NCBI RefSeq assembly: GCF_021249405.1
Contig: NZ_CP089593.1
Span: forward strand, 1,674,001-1,738,000
Reading direction: 5' to 3'
Length of the DNA: 64,000 nucleotides
Origin: Halobacterium zhouii
Lineage (GTDB): Archaea; Halobacteriota; Halobacteria; Halobacteriales; Halobacteriaceae
In this document: in pieces, positions 17,477 to 26,593 of the stretch
Layout of the letters: the number at the start of each line of letters is the position of its first letter
How positions within the stretch are numbered: the first letter of the stretch is position 1
The notes under the pieces: generated by a model
What the model was told of the DNA's origin: nothing
What the model saw: only the letters and a program-made list of their open reading frames with translations
Databases searched by the model: none
Made by a program: the position numbers and the translations under genes

Positions 17477-17706
17477 CGACCTTTTACGCTGCGCTCGGCG
17501 CGGAGCGCCTCGCTCGGTAAAAGCTCGGCCAAAAGCACTCCTCCTTCACTTCGTTCGCTGCGCTCGCTCCGTTCAGTCGTCGGCCCGCGCTCCCTTGCTC
17601 GCGGGCTACGCCCGCTCGCACATTCCGAGGCGTGTAGCGCCTCGCGCCGGTCGCGCGGTGAATCGCCGACCTTCCGGGGCCTATCGGCCCGCTCGGTCGG
17701 CGAACG
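17477..17706 (+). repeat. Dispersed tRNA-associated repeat, copy 1
   Basis: Starting right after the tRNA 3' fragment, the shared landmarks are a run CGACCTTTT, the phrase GCTCGGCCAAAAGCACTCCT, the core CAGTCGTCGGCC, and an end formed by the inverted repeat CGCCGACC/GGTCGGCG (17664-17702) around TTCCGGGGCC. The same order occurs inverted at 33167-33346, next to an intact tRNA-Val. The middle is variable and rich in self-complementary CGCTCxxxxGAGCG-type words. Confidence 0.75.
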
Positions 17707-17911
17707 CTAAACAGAGCCTCACGCTCCCCGTGACTAACCTACTTCTCCCGACGACGCGACCGCGAGCGACCACCGTGTCGCTAGCGTCGCTCTCGGTTGT
17801 GTGGCGTTCGGGCGATTCGAACCCTGCAAGTCCCAGCGGCCGAACGCAGCGAAGCCGACCGTCTCGCTTCAGTTCGGAATCGCGCGCAGAATGAGCCGGG
17901 TATCCCGTGTT

Positions 17912-18604
17912 TCAGGTGGCGAGCGGCGCTTCCGGTTCAGACGTCGCGGACGCCCAGTCCGACGTCGCGGCGTCTACGCCGACCGACCGGAGTTCCTCGA
18001 AGGTGTCCCGCTGGCCGACGCCCCACGCGATGACGTCTCGGCCGTCGGCGCGAACGCGCTCGACGACGTCCGTCTCCAGGCACAGCGACGCGTGTGGATG
18101 CACGGAGTCACAGTCGAGCACCTCGGCCATCTTGAGACCGGTTTCGACGCCGACAGCCTCACCGAACAGATAGCCGACGGGGATGTTCGGGTCGCACTCC
18201 CGAACCTCGGTGAGTGCCTCCGGGAGGAACGACGTGACGCGCGCGTTCACGTCTGCGTCGTGTATCACCTCGACGACGTCGCTCGCGATGCCGGCTTGCT
18301 TGAGTTCGACCTGCAGCGGAACGTCCGATGGGACCGCCGCGAGGGCGTCCGCGAGTCGGGGAATCGAGTGGCCGGAGTCCAGAACGTCGAGCGCGCTGAG
18401 TTGGGTCCAGTTCATCCCGGCGACCGGCCCGGTGTCGTCCGTGAGTCGGTCGACCGTCTCGTCGTGGAACACCACGAGTTCGCCGGACTGACACCGGCGA
18501 ACGTCGATCTCGACCGCGGCCAGTTCGCGCGCGGACCGCTCGATAGCGTGAAGTGTGTTCTCCGGGTACTGCTCTGCACACCCGCGGTGGGCGATGAGTT
18601 CCAT
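17912..18604 (-). CDS. Glycerophosphodiester phosphodiesterase family protein
   Basis: A 230-residue GDPD TIM-barrel. IAHRGCAEQYPENT near the start has the first catalytic His, and EIDVRRCQSGELVVFHDE has the Glu, Asp and second His. Family members hydrolyse glycerophosphodiesters to glycerol 3-phosphate and an alcohol, with Ca or Mg. No signal peptide is present. It is the last gene of a likely three-gene unit with a nucleotidyltransferase and a CDP-glycerol transferase-like protein. That context suggests turnover or editing of glycerol-phosphate material. The ATG giving MELIAHRG was preferred to one 21 codons upstream. Confidence 0.92.
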   Translation of the reverse strand: MELIAHRGCAEQYPENTLHAIERSARELAAVEIDVRRCQSGELVVFHDETVDRLTDDTGPVAGMNWTQLSALDVLDSGHSIPRLADALAAVPSDVPLQVELKQAGIASDVVEVIHDADVNARVTSFLPEALTEVRECDPNIPVGYLFGEAVGVETGLKMAEVLDCDSVHPHASLCLETDVVERVRADGRDVIAWGVGQRDTFEELRSVGVDAATSDWASATSEPEAPLAT

Positions 18605-18679
18605 CCCTCTGCACGTGTACCCACGCTCCGAGAGTAAAAACGCATCCGTTCGTCGGCGTAAGGTCACCCTACCGCGTCG

Positions 18680-19378
18680 TCAGTCGGAGTTACCGCTCTG
18701 ACTGTCTGTCCAGGACTCCAGGGGGAGTCGGTTTCGCGCCGCGTCGAGGTCGTCCGGGCGATTGATCTCGAGGTGTTCCGTGGAGGGGATGACGACCCGC
18801 TTGGTCGGCGTCTCCGGGTACACGAGCGGGTACCATTCGTCGCGGTTCGCGGCGAGTAACTCCATCGCGGCCTCACGGTGGCGACGCGAGATCACGCCCA
18901 TGCCGGCGTGTCGGTAGCCCGAGATGAGTCCGTAGTCCACGACCGTTCCGTCGTCGTCGGTCCGGATCGCGGTGTGTTCGTCCTGAATGCCGGGAAGACA
19001 GCCGACGATATTGTACTCGCCGTCGAACTCCGCGAACCGGTCGAGCAGTCTGTCGACGGCCGTCGGAGTGGTGACGATGTCGCCGTTGAGCACGAGCACG
19101 TCGTCGTCGATGCCCGTGAGCGCCAGGCGCAGCGACTCGGCGTTCTCGTACTCGCTCCAGTCCTCGAAGCGGACGGCGTTCGCGCCGTCGAGGCGGTCGA
19201 CGACCGTCTCGTAGGCGTACCCGAGCACGACCGTGATGTCGTCGACGCGGTCAGCGAGCACCGCGCGCTGGCGGTCGTACAGGGAGCGACCGTCGACGTC
19301 GAGGAACGCCTTTGGCACCGACTCGGTCTCGTCGCCCATCCGGCTCCCACAGCCGGCTGCCAGAATCACTGCGTGCAT
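18680..19378 (-). CDS. Sugar-phosphate/alditol-phosphate nucleotidyltransferase
   Basis: A 232-residue NTP-transferase fold. The signature ILAAGCGSRMGDETESVPKAFLD has the nucleotide-binding loop and the catalytic Lys, and LVLNGDIVTT has the metal-binding Asp. The family activates phosphorylated sugars or alditols as NDP derivatives. Its start overlaps the 3' end of the CDP-glycerol transferase-like gene by 13 bases, so the two are cotranscribed. With those neighbours, a cytidylyltransferase for glycerol phosphate or a similar alditol phosphate is a reasonable guess but not shown. Confidence 0.88.
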   Translation of the reverse strand: MHAVILAAGCGSRMGDETESVPKAFLDVDGRSLYDRQRAVLADRVDDITVVLGYAYETVVDRLDGANAVRFEDWSEYENAESLRLALTGIDDDVLVLNGDIVTTPTAVDRLLDRFAEFDGEYNIVGCLPGIQDEHTAIRTDDDGTVVDYGLISGYRHAGMGVISRRHREAAMELLAANRDEWYPLVYPETPTKRVVIPSTEHLEINRPDDLDAARNRLPLESWTDSQSGNSD

Positions 19379-20358
19379 CGAACCACCTCCTGGGCCGCGC
19401 GTTCGCCCGCGCGGCCGTCCATCGGAATCCCGAGTTCGTTCCGGAACGCTGCTTCGCGCTCCCGCGCTCGCTCCGAGTACCCCTGGTCGTACAGCGCGTC
19501 GACGTCGTCCAGGGTCAACTCTGCCGCGCTCGTCACGTGACCGATTCGGGGCACGTCCGCGGCCTCGTCTGCGAGGTCCGTGAACTGCACGAGCGGGCGG
19601 CCGGTGTGGAGCCACTCGGTGACGATGCCGGAGTAGTCAGAGAGCAGGACGTCCGCGGCGAGCACGCTGTCCCGGGGGGTCGAGTGCTCGTCGAAGACGA
19701 CGTTCGGGAGGTCCGCGATGCGCTCCCTGCACTCCTCGGTGAGCGACTGCCCGGGTTCCTCGATGCGGTCCATCGGGTGGGGCCGGAACAGCAGTTCGTA
19801 GTCCGAGTCCGCGAACAGGTCGAGGACGTCGTGGGCGGTGTGGAGGTAGGAGCCGCCGCCGTAGTTGTGGTTGGTCGGGGCGTACAGCACGCGGCGCTCG
19901 TGGGGTCGCTCGGCGGTCACGAGGTCGTCCGCCTCGGGGATGCCGACGACCGACACGCGAACGCTCTCGGGGAACGATTCGACGTACTGCTCCGCCCACC
20001 GCCCGCCGGGGGCGAGTGCGACGTCGACGGCGTGGGCGGTACTCTCGACGGTCGTCTCGACCTCGCCGCGGCCGACCGAGGCACCGTGTCGAACGTGGAC
20101 CAGCGGATACTCCTCGTGGAACGACACCTCGTCGATCCGGAAGCGGTGGTTGTACACGACGACGTCCGGGTCGACCGAGCGGACGTTCTCGTCGACGTCC
20201 TCGACGTCGTCGACGTGGACCTCGGGAATCAGGTCGCAGGACCCGACTGCTTCGGGTCTGGCGGGCACGTAGGCCGACTCGGCGTCGACGTGCTGGTCGA
20301 GCGATTCGAACGTCTTCCGCATGAACTCGCGCTCGATGACATATAGTACAGAGACCAT
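19366..20358 (-). CDS. CDP-glycerol glycerophosphotransferase-like protein (TagB/TagF family)
   Basis: A 330-residue GT-B-like transferase. The family hallmarks are HGASVGRGE, the later LLFRPHPMDR with the HP motif, and VLLSDYSGIVTEWLHTGRPLVQF with the S-D-Y-S-G motif, typical of teichoic-acid glycerophosphotransferases. It has no membrane span and would act at the cytoplasmic face. It is the first gene of the unit that continues into the nucleotidyltransferase and the phosphodiesterase. The likely role is adding glycerol phosphate or a related alditol phosphate to a surface glycan or lipid. Confidence 0.85.
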   Translation of the reverse strand: MVSVLYVIEREFMRKTFESLDQHVDAESAYVPARPEAVGSCDLIPEVHVDDVEDVDENVRSVDPDVVVYNHRFRIDEVSFHEEYPLVHVRHGASVGRGEVETTVESTAHAVDVALAPGGRWAEQYVESFPESVRVSVVGIPEADDLVTAERPHERRVLYAPTNHNYGGGSYLHTAHDVLDLFADSDYELLFRPHPMDRIEEPGQSLTEECRERIADLPNVVFDEHSTPRDSVLAADVLLSDYSGIVTEWLHTGRPLVQFTDLADEAADVPRIGHVTSAAELTLDDVDALYDQGYSERAREREAAFRNELGIPMDGRAGERAAQEVVRCTQ

Positions 20359-20688
20359 TGTGTGTAGTCACGGCCCCCGGAACCGGCACCGGGAGACTCG
20401 GCCCCCGGGTGGTCTCGAGTACCGATAGCTTATGCTACTACGCTACCGCTTCACTTAGTCGTGTTCTGCAGCTTACAACAAAATTGGTTATCGGACGCAG
20501 ACCACGTTACGACCAGCAGAAGAGACGAGAGTACTCTTCGAGCACCGAAAAGCCCACAAAAACAGTGGCGGAACAGGCACGGAATCGGTCCCAGAACGAC
20601 CGCAAAATGGGTAGCAAACGGTCTCAGAGACAGGGGAAACAGCCACAGAACCAGCGGCGAAACGCCACGGAATCAGTGACGGGCGGCC
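20359..20688. other. Intergenic region; promoter side and pyrimidine-rich 3' trailer
   Basis: The left half precedes the CDP-glycerol transferase-like gene and is AT-richer around 20425-20500, where its promoter should lie. The right half lies downstream of pccX. Read on the minus strand it is T/C-rich with repeated TTCTG and TTTCC words, which may serve as a terminator. Short open frames here show no protein-like composition. Confidence 0.5.
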
Positions 20689-20997
20689 TCAGAACCGGTC
20701 GCGGCGCCCCGCCGCGCTCCACGCGTCCGTCGGCGCGCCGTCCGGCACGCGAACGGGGCCACCGCCGAGCGCCCCCACGCGGCCCGTGAACGACCACTTG
20801 CGGCCGTCCCAGGACTCGCCGGCGTCGTCGTCGTCGTCGGCCGCCGCCTCGAGGCGCGCGAGGTGCGCGCTCACCGCCGCCGCGATGGCTGCGGCCTCCT
20901 CGCCGTCCGCGTCCTCGGGTATCGAGAGGTCGGCGTCGCCCAGCACCGGGTCGTCCGGGTCGTCGCCGACCGGCGTTTCCTCGTCGTTCACGCTCAT
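20689..20997 (-). CDS. pccX: Small accessory subunit of propionyl-CoA carboxylase (PccX-like)
   Basis: 102 residues. It has a very acidic N-terminal half, an Ala-rich helix ([18 protein letters not shown]), a run of five Asp and a C-terminal segment with [15 protein letters not shown]. This W-x-x-R-x-W-x-F-x-G-R pattern and its position match the acyl-CoA carboxylase epsilon-like subunits, called PccX in Haloferax mediterranei. Its start overlaps the pccB stop (ATGA), so the two are made together. The C-terminus is basic (AAGRRDRF). I infer that it binds PccB and supports holoenzyme assembly. Confidence 0.85.
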   Translation of the reverse strand: MSVNDEETPVGDDPDDPVLGDADLSIPEDADGEEAAAIAAAVSAHLARLEAAADDDDDAGESWDGRKWSFTGRVGALGGGPVRVPDGAPTDAWSAAGRRDRF

Positions 20998-22547
20998 CAC
21001 AGCGGGATGTTGCCGTGTTTCTTCTCCGGCGTGTCCTCGCGCTTGCTCGACAGCATCTCGAGGTCCTGGATGAGGCGCGGCCGGGTCTCCGTCGGTTCGA
21101 TGACCGCGTCGACGTAGCCGCGGTCGGCCGCCGTGTACGGGTTCGCGAACTCCTCGCGGTACTCGTCGATGAGTTGCTCGCGCAACTCCTCCTCGTCCTC
21201 GGCGTCCTCGAGTTCGTCGCGGTAAAGCACGTTCACGGCGCCTTTTGGCCCCATCACGGCGATTTCGGCGGTCGGCCACGCGTAGTTGACGTCCGCGCCG
21301 ATGTGCTTCGACGCCATCACGTCGTACGCGCCGCCGTAGGCCTTCCGCGTGATGACCGTCAGCAGCGGGACGCTCGCCTCGCTGAACGCGTACAGGAGTT
21401 TCGCGCCGTGGCGGATGATGCCGCCGTGCTCCTGGTCGGTTCCCGGGAGGAATCCCGGAACGTCCACGAACGTCAGGATGGGGACGTTGAAGGAGTCACA
21501 GAAGCGCACGAACCGAGACGCCTTCTCCGAGGCCTCGATGTCGAGTGTGCCCGCGTTCACGCGGGGCTGGTTCGCGACGACGCCGACCGAGCGGCCGTCG
21601 AGGCGCGCGAACCCGACCACGATGTTCTTCGCGAAGTCGGGTTGCACCTCGAAGAACGACCCCTCGTCCGCGACGCTGTCCACGACGTTCGTGATGTCGT
21701 AGGGTTTGCGCGGTTCGTCGGGCACGATGGACGTGAGTTCCTCGTCGCGGCGCTCCGGGTCGTCCCACGGCTCGACGCGCGGCGGGTCCTCGACGTTGTT
21801 CTGCGGGAGGTACGAGAGCAGGCGCTTGATGTTGTCGAGGGCCTGCTCCTCGCTGTCGCAGGCGAAGTGCGCGACGCCGGACTCCGAGGAGTGCGTCGTC
21901 GCACCGCCCAACTCCTCGAAGCCAACCTCCTCGCCCGTCACCGTCTCGATGACGTCCGGCCCCGTGATGAACATGTGGCTGGTGTCTTTCACCATGAACA
22001 CGAAGTCCGTGATGGCGGGCGAGTAGACCGCACCGCCCGCACACGGCCCCATGATGGCCGAAATCTGGGGGATGACGCCGCTGGCCTTCTCGTTGCGCGT
22101 GAAGATCTCGGCGTACCCGCCCAGGGAGTCGACGCCCTCCTGGATGCGCGCGCCCGCGGAATCGTTCAGGCCGACGACCGGCGCGCCGACCTCCATCGCC
22201 TTGTCCATCACCTTCGTGACCTTCTCCGCGAACACTTCGCCGAGGCTCCCGCCGAACACCGTGAAGTCGTGGGCGAACACGAACACCGTGCGGCCGTTCA
22301 CCTCGCCGTACCCCGTGACGACGCCGTCGCCCGGCAGTTGCTTCTCCTCCATCCCGAAGTTGTGGGAGCGGTGGGTCCGCAACTGGTCGAACTCGTTGAA
22401 CGTGTCGTCGTCGAGGAAGTAGTCGATGCGTTCGCGGGCCGTCATCTTCCCCTTGTCGTGCTGGGATTCGATGCGGTCCTCGCCGCCGCCGAGGAGCGCG
22501 CGCTCGGTTCGCTCGCGCAGTTCCTCGATGCGCTCTTCCATCGTCAT
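20997..22547 (-). CDS. pccB: Propionyl-/acetyl-CoA carboxylase, carboxyltransferase (beta) subunit
   Basis: 516 residues with two crotonase-like halves. Motifs are [52 protein letters not shown] and ARKAYGG-type [12 protein letters not shown]. It transfers the carboxyl group from biotin to propionyl-CoA, giving methylmalonyl-CoA. I took the ATG giving [12 protein letters not shown]; an ATG two codons later and a start 11 codons upstream are also possible. The overlap with pccX downstream indicates coupled translation. The biotinylated partner pccA is in the same orientation 3.5 kb downstream. Confidence 0.95.
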   Translation of the reverse strand: MTMEERIEELRERTERALLGGGEDRIESQHDKGKMTARERIDYFLDDDTFNEFDQLRTHRSHNFGMEEKQLPGDGVVTGYGEVNGRTVFVFAHDFTVFGGSLGEVFAEKVTKVMDKAMEVGAPVVGLNDSAGARIQEGVDSLGGYAEIFTRNEKASGVIPQISAIMGPCAGGAVYSPAITDFVFMVKDTSHMFITGPDVIETVTGEEVGFEELGGATTHSSESGVAHFACDSEEQALDNIKRLLSYLPQNNVEDPPRVEPWDDPERRDEELTSIVPDEPRKPYDITNVVDSVADEGSFFEVQPDFAKNIVVGFARLDGRSVGVVANQPRVNAGTLDIEASEKASRFVRFCDSFNVPILTFVDVPGFLPGTDQEHGGIIRHGAKLLYAFSEASVPLLTVITRKAYGGAYDVMASKHIGADVNYAWPTAEIAVMGPKGAVNVLYRDELEDAEDEEELREQLIDEYREEFANPYTAADRGYVDAVIEPTETRPRLIQDLEMLSSKREDTPEKKHGNIPL

Positions 22548-22670
22548 CTGATTGGGAGTGATTTCCCGGACTGGCGGCAAAAGGATTCCGAGACGGGGAC
22601 ACGCGCCCCGGCCGGGACAGCGGTCGCTGTAGCGGCGTCACTCACCGTCTCTGTCGACCACCGGGACTGC

Positions 22671-24104
22671 TCACAGCACCGACCGGGAGCGGCGCAACCC
22701 GAGGAAGGCGACGATAGCGACGCCGACGGTGATTATTACGAGGACGCGCGTGTGGTCGAGCGTGACCCCGAGCAGGGAGAGCGGGCCGACCGCGATTCCG
22801 AGCGCGGCGGCGAGGCCGGAGACGAACGTGAAGATGAGGAACACGGGGAGCACGACGCCGACCGCGTACAGCCAGGGCGTCGACAGCGAGCGCGCGAGCG
22901 GGCCGGCGCCGCGGCGCAGCTCGTCGACCGCGTCAGCGCCGAGCACCCAGCCGGCGAACAGCATGAATCCGACGAGGCCGCCCGTGAGCAGGAGGTTGAC
23001 GAGCGTGCCCGCGACGAAGCCGAACGCGGCCGGTTCGAGCGCCAGGGCGCTCCCGGTCACGGCGAACAGCGACACGAGCCCGCCGACCGCCGCGCGCCGC
23101 GAGACGCCGTACTCGTCGACGAGGAACGACACCGGAATCTCGAGCATCGAGATGGAGGAGGAGAGCGCCGCCAGCGCGACGACGCCGAAGAACAGGACGC
23201 CCACGACCTGGCCGTAGGGGAGCGTGGCGAACGCGCCCGCGAGGCTGACGAACAGCGCGCCCGGGCCGCCGCTGCCCGCACCGCCCGCGAGCGCGAACAG
23301 GATGGGGAAGACGACGAGGCCCGCGAGCACGCCGACGAACGTGTTCAGCGCGGCGATGGCGGTGCCGTCGGCGGCGAGCGAGCGCTCCTCACCGAGGTAG
23401 GAGGCGTACGTGAGCATCGTCCCGGCGCCGAGGGACAGCGTGAACAGCGCCTGCCCGGCGGCCGCGGGGAGGATGTCGAGGAAGTTCGCGCGGAGGTAGC
23501 CGATGTCCGGCGAGAGGTAGAAGGCGACGCCGGCGGCCGCGCCGTCGAGGGTGAGTCCCCACGCCGCGAGCGCGACGAGCAACACCACGATGGCGGGCAT
23601 CATCAGTTTGGTCGCGGTCTCGATGCCGCGTCGAACGCCGCGCAACACGATGACTGCGGTCGCCGCGAGGAACAGGAGGTGGAAGCCAACCGCCTCGACG
23701 CCATAACTCACGGCCCCGAAGTACGTCCCCGCGTTCCCGAAGTACGCGCCGGTGATGCTCCCGAAGAAGTACCGGAGAATCCACCCGCCGACGACGCTGT
23801 AGAACGAGAGCAACACGACCGCAGAGACGACGAAGAGGTGGCCGAACGCCGACCACGAGGAGGAATCAGAGAGTTCGGAGAGCGCGCCGACGGGGTTTCG
23901 TCGCGCCCCCCGTCCGATGACGAACTCCGCGAGCAGTCCGGGGACGCCAACGAGTAGAACGACGCCGAGATAGACGAGGAGGAACGCCGCGCCCCCGTTC
24001 TCGCCTGTCATCCACGGGAACCGCCAGAGATTCCCGAGCCCTACTGCGCTGCCGACCGCCGCGAGGATGAATCCGATTCGTGTCTTCCACGATTCGCGTT
24101 CCAT
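22671..24104 (-). CDS. Sodium-dependent neurotransmitter-symporter family (NSS/SNF) transporter
   Basis: A 477-residue integral membrane protein of the LeuT-fold NSS family, which imports amino acids or related amines with Na+. TM1 has the signature AAVGSAVGLGNLWRFPW, where the unwound Gly-rich turn binds substrate and Na+. About 11-12 further helices are visible. A close paralogue follows 139 bp upstream in the same direction. The first ATG aligning with the paralogue was used; a GTG two codons before is possible. The substrate cannot be deduced. Confidence 0.93.
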   Translation of the reverse strand: MERESWKTRIGFILAAVGSAVGLGNLWRFPWMTGENGGAAFLLVYLGVVLLVGVPGLLAEFVIGRGARRNPVGALSELSDSSSWSAFGHLFVVSAVVLLSFYSVVGGWILRYFFGSITGAYFGNAGTYFGAVSYGVEAVGFHLLFLAATAVIVLRGVRRGIETATKLMMPAIVVLLVALAAWGLTLDGAAAGVAFYLSPDIGYLRANFLDILPAAAGQALFTLSLGAGTMLTYASYLGEERSLAADGTAIAALNTFVGVLAGLVVFPILFALAGGAGSGGPGALFVSLAGAFATLPYGQVVGVLFFGVVALAALSSSISMLEIPVSFLVDEYGVSRRAAVGGLVSLFAVTGSALALEPAAFGFVAGTLVNLLLTGGLVGFMLFAGWVLGADAVDELRRGAGPLARSLSTPWLYAVGVVLPVFLIFTFVSGLAAALGIAVGPLSLLGVTLDHTRVLVIITVGVAIVAFLGLRRSRSVL

Positions 24105-24243
24105 TGCCACACCGTAACAAACAGACCCTTTTGAGGCTTATGACTGACGAACCGTCAAGCTTCCAACGACAGGCGTTTACGCGCCCGAAAAACCGTTATA
24201 GAATTTTGAATCCAGGACCGATTCCGGGATTCACCTACAATCC

Positions 24244-25590
24244 CTAGACGCCGGGAATCGGCGGCGCCGAGTAGATGGACGTGACGCCGAGGTACAGCGT
24301 CACGAACACGCCCACGAGGACGAAGGTGCGGACCGACCAGAGCCACACTGACGCGAACGTTCCGCCACCGCCAGTGCCCTTCTTTATCTCGTCGACGGCC
24401 TCGGGGCCGTACACCCAGCCGACGAACACGACGCCGAGCAGCACCGAGAGCGGCAGCAACACGCTGTACGCGAGCGTGTCGAACCAGCCGAGCCACGCCG
24501 TGTTCCACGCGGACAGCGTCCCGAGCACGAACAGGCTGCCGCCGAAGCCGAACGCGACGCCTGGCCGACTGTAGCCGTAGTTGTCAACGAGATACGACGT
24601 GACGACCTCGAGGAGGCTGATGGCCGAGGAGAGCGCGGCGATGAGCACGACGCCGAAGAACAGGACGCCGAGGGCCTTCCCCGCCAGGCCGCCGAGTTGC
24701 GCGAACGCGTCCGCGACGGAGACGAACAGCGCACCCGGGCCGCCCGCTGCAGCGCCCTCGGGGATCTGTCCGAACTGCGCGAACAGCAGGGGGATGACGA
24801 CGAGGCCCGCGAGCACGCCGACGAACGTGTTCAGCACGACGATGATGCTGCTGTCCGCGGGGAGACTGTCGTCCTCGCCGAGGTAGGAGGCGTACGTTAT
24901 CATCGCGCCCATCCCGAGAGACAGCGAGAAGAACGCCTGACTGACGGCGAACGGAACGATTTCGCCGAGGTTGTTCGCGATGTAACCGAAGTCCGGTGAG
25001 AGGTAGTAGCCGTACGCGGCCGAGGCGCCGTCGAGCGTGAACGCGTAGACGGCGAGGCCGACGAGGATGACGACGATGGAGGGGACCATCAACGTGGTCG
25101 CCTTCTCGATGCCGTCCTCGATGCCGAACGCGACGATGCTGGCGGTGACCGCCATGAAGACGCCGTGGTACAGTATCGCCCACCAGCCCTGTGAGACGGC
25201 GCTGAAGTGCTGGGCCGGGGCGGCGAAGTACGCGCCCGTCACGGAGTCGACGATGTACCGGAGCACCCACCCGCCGACGACGCTGTAGTACGAGAGGATC
25301 CACAGTCCCGTGAACAGGCCGAGCGCGCCGACGATGGTCCACGCTGGGTGTTTCAGTCTGTCGAACGCTTCGATGGCGTTGATGTTCGCGCGCCGCCCGA
25401 CGACGAACTCCCCGAGGATGGTGGGGAGGCCGATGACGAACGCGGCGAGCAGGTAGACGAACACGAACGCCGCGCCGCCGTTGGTCGCGGTCTTGAACGG
25501 GAACTGCCAGATGTTCCCGAGCCCGACTGCGCTGCCGACCGCGGCGAGGATGAACCCCACTCGGGTCGTCCACGTTTCTCGTTGTGCCAT
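24244..25590 (-). CDS. Sodium-dependent NSS-family transporter (paralogue of the neighbouring gene)
   Basis: 448 residues with the same fold as its neighbour: AAVGSAVGLGNIWQFPF in TM1, ITYASYLGEDDSLP in the middle, and LGVVFVGWVYG near the end. It shares long stretches with the adjacent copy (for example FVGVLAGLVV and FFGVV-IAALSS), so the pair arose by tandem duplication and then diverged. It has its own upstream region. The start giving MAQRETWTT follows a 13-codon open extension that is unlike the family. Confidence 0.93.
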   Translation of the reverse strand: MAQRETWTTRVGFILAAVGSAVGLGNIWQFPFKTATNGGAAFVFVYLLAAFVIGLPTILGEFVVGRRANINAIEAFDRLKHPAWTIVGALGLFTGLWILSYYSVVGGWVLRYIVDSVTGAYFAAPAQHFSAVSQGWWAILYHGVFMAVTASIVAFGIEDGIEKATTLMVPSIVVILVGLAVYAFTLDGASAAYGYYLSPDFGYIANNLGEIVPFAVSQAFFSLSLGMGAMITYASYLGEDDSLPADSSIIVVLNTFVGVLAGLVVIPLLFAQFGQIPEGAAAGGPGALFVSVADAFAQLGGLAGKALGVLFFGVVLIAALSSAISLLEVVTSYLVDNYGYSRPGVAFGFGGSLFVLGTLSAWNTAWLGWFDTLAYSVLLPLSVLLGVVFVGWVYGPEAVDEIKKGTGGGGTFASVWLWSVRTFVLVGVFVTLYLGVTSIYSAPPIPGV

Positions 25591-25714
25591 GGTGTGCCAC
25601 CCCGTATCCACCTGGCCGGTAAAAAACACACGACTTTAGCGTTTTTATCGAACAGGCGTGACATTCCTTGGCGGAAGATGTAACGAAAACTGACGGTCCC
25701 GGTACTGTGGACGT

Positions 25715-26419
25715 TCACGCCTCTCCGTACACCGGCACGGCGGCGCCGCTCGTCGGCGGCACGGCGTCCGAACACAGCGTCAGCACCACGCGAGCGATGT
25801 CGGCCGGGTCGACCCACGAGTCGTGGTCGGCGTCGGGCATCATCTCCCGGTTCGCGGGCGTGTCGATGACCGAGGGCATCACGGCGTTCGCGCGCACCTT
25901 GCCTTCGTTTTCCTCCGCGATGGTCTCCGTGAGCAGTCGGACGCCGGCCTTCGACGCGCGGTACGGCCCGTCGCCCTCACCACCTTCCAGTGACGCCCGC
26001 GCGGACACGGAGACGATGGCACCTTCCGACTCCTGGAGGTGGGGGAGCGCGTGCTTGCTCGCGAGGTACATCGTCTTCAGGTTCACGTCGAACACCTGCT
26101 GGAACGTCTCGACGTCGGTGTCCTCGATAGGGTCCCCGCCCTTCCACATCCCGGCGACGTTACAGAGACAATCGAGACCGCCGTGGGCCTCCACGACCCC
26201 GGAGACGACGCGCTCGGCGTCCTCGTCGTCGGTCAGGTCGCCGCGGTAGAACGGCACCTCGCCGCGGTCGAGTTCCGTGTCCTCGTTCGGTTCCACCACG
26301 TCGGTCCCGGCGACCGTCGCGCCCGCGTCCGCGAACGTCTGGCAGACCGCGCTCCCGAGCGCACCGGACGCGCCGGTCACGAGCACCACGTCGCCATCGA
26401 AGTCGAACTCAGCGTGCAT
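25715..26419 (-). CDS. Short-chain dehydrogenase/reductase (SDR)
   Basis: A 234-residue classical SDR. The cofactor loop is TGASGALG, the structural motif is CNVAG, and the catalytic pair is YRASK (Tyr and Lys), with the Ser in VSVSARAS. An acidic TDVVEP segment after the second strand points to NAD rather than NADP. The substrate is unknown. It lies between the NSS transporters and the divergent sucC gene, so it may be transcribed from the shared upstream region. Confidence 0.92.
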   Translation of the reverse strand: MHAEFDFDGDVVLVTGASGALGSAVCQTFADAGATVAGTDVVEPNEDTELDRGEVPFYRGDLTDDEDAERVVSGVVEAHGGLDCLCNVAGMWKGGDPIEDTDVETFQQVFDVNLKTMYLASKHALPHLQESEGAIVSVSARASLEGGEGDGPYRASKAGVRLLTETIAEENEGKVRANAVMPSVIDTPANREMMPDADHDSWVDPADIARVVLTLCSDAVPPTSGAAVPVYGEA

Positions 26420-26593
26420 GCGTACTTGTCCCACTGCCAGCACCGTAAACGTATTCGCGAGACAACAGTATCGCGGTGCTCGATGGGGTTGCGTACCGAA
26501 CGGAGCGACGGCGGCCCAGACCGCATAAGAACTCACCACGCTCCGTCAGAGAATGGTGGCCTTTATGCGCGGCGCGAACGCCGTTTCGAGTGC

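Larger units (their letters stand above)
17413..17911. other. Intergenic region with tRNA fragment and dispersed repeat
   Basis: No credible gene. From left to right it holds the pccA 5' region, the 3' end of a tRNA, a 230-bp dispersed repeat, and about 200 bp of unassigned sequence before the glycerophosphodiesterase stop. The open frame crossing it encodes a phrase ([13 protein letters not shown]) produced by the repeat itself, so I do not call it a gene. Around 17813-17835 a second T-loop-like motif (GGGTTCGAATC on the minus strand) lacks a matching stem. Confidence 0.65.

Noticed and set aside
17813..17840. Second tRNA-like T-loop (GGGTTCGAATC, minus strand)
   Set aside because: The stem bases do not pair and no acceptor or anticodon arm is present; probably chance or a very decayed fragment.
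17421..17894. 157-codon open frame on the plus strand
   Set aside because: It is made of the tRNA fragment and the dispersed repeat, is Arg/Ser/Pro-rich, and gives the same peptide words as the repeat copy at 33 kb. No haloarchaeal protein composition.
21015..23957. 980-codon open frame antisense to pccB and the NSS gene
   Set aside because: High G+C makes long open frames opposite real genes. The translation is a charged low-complexity string and the opposite strand carries clear family motifs.
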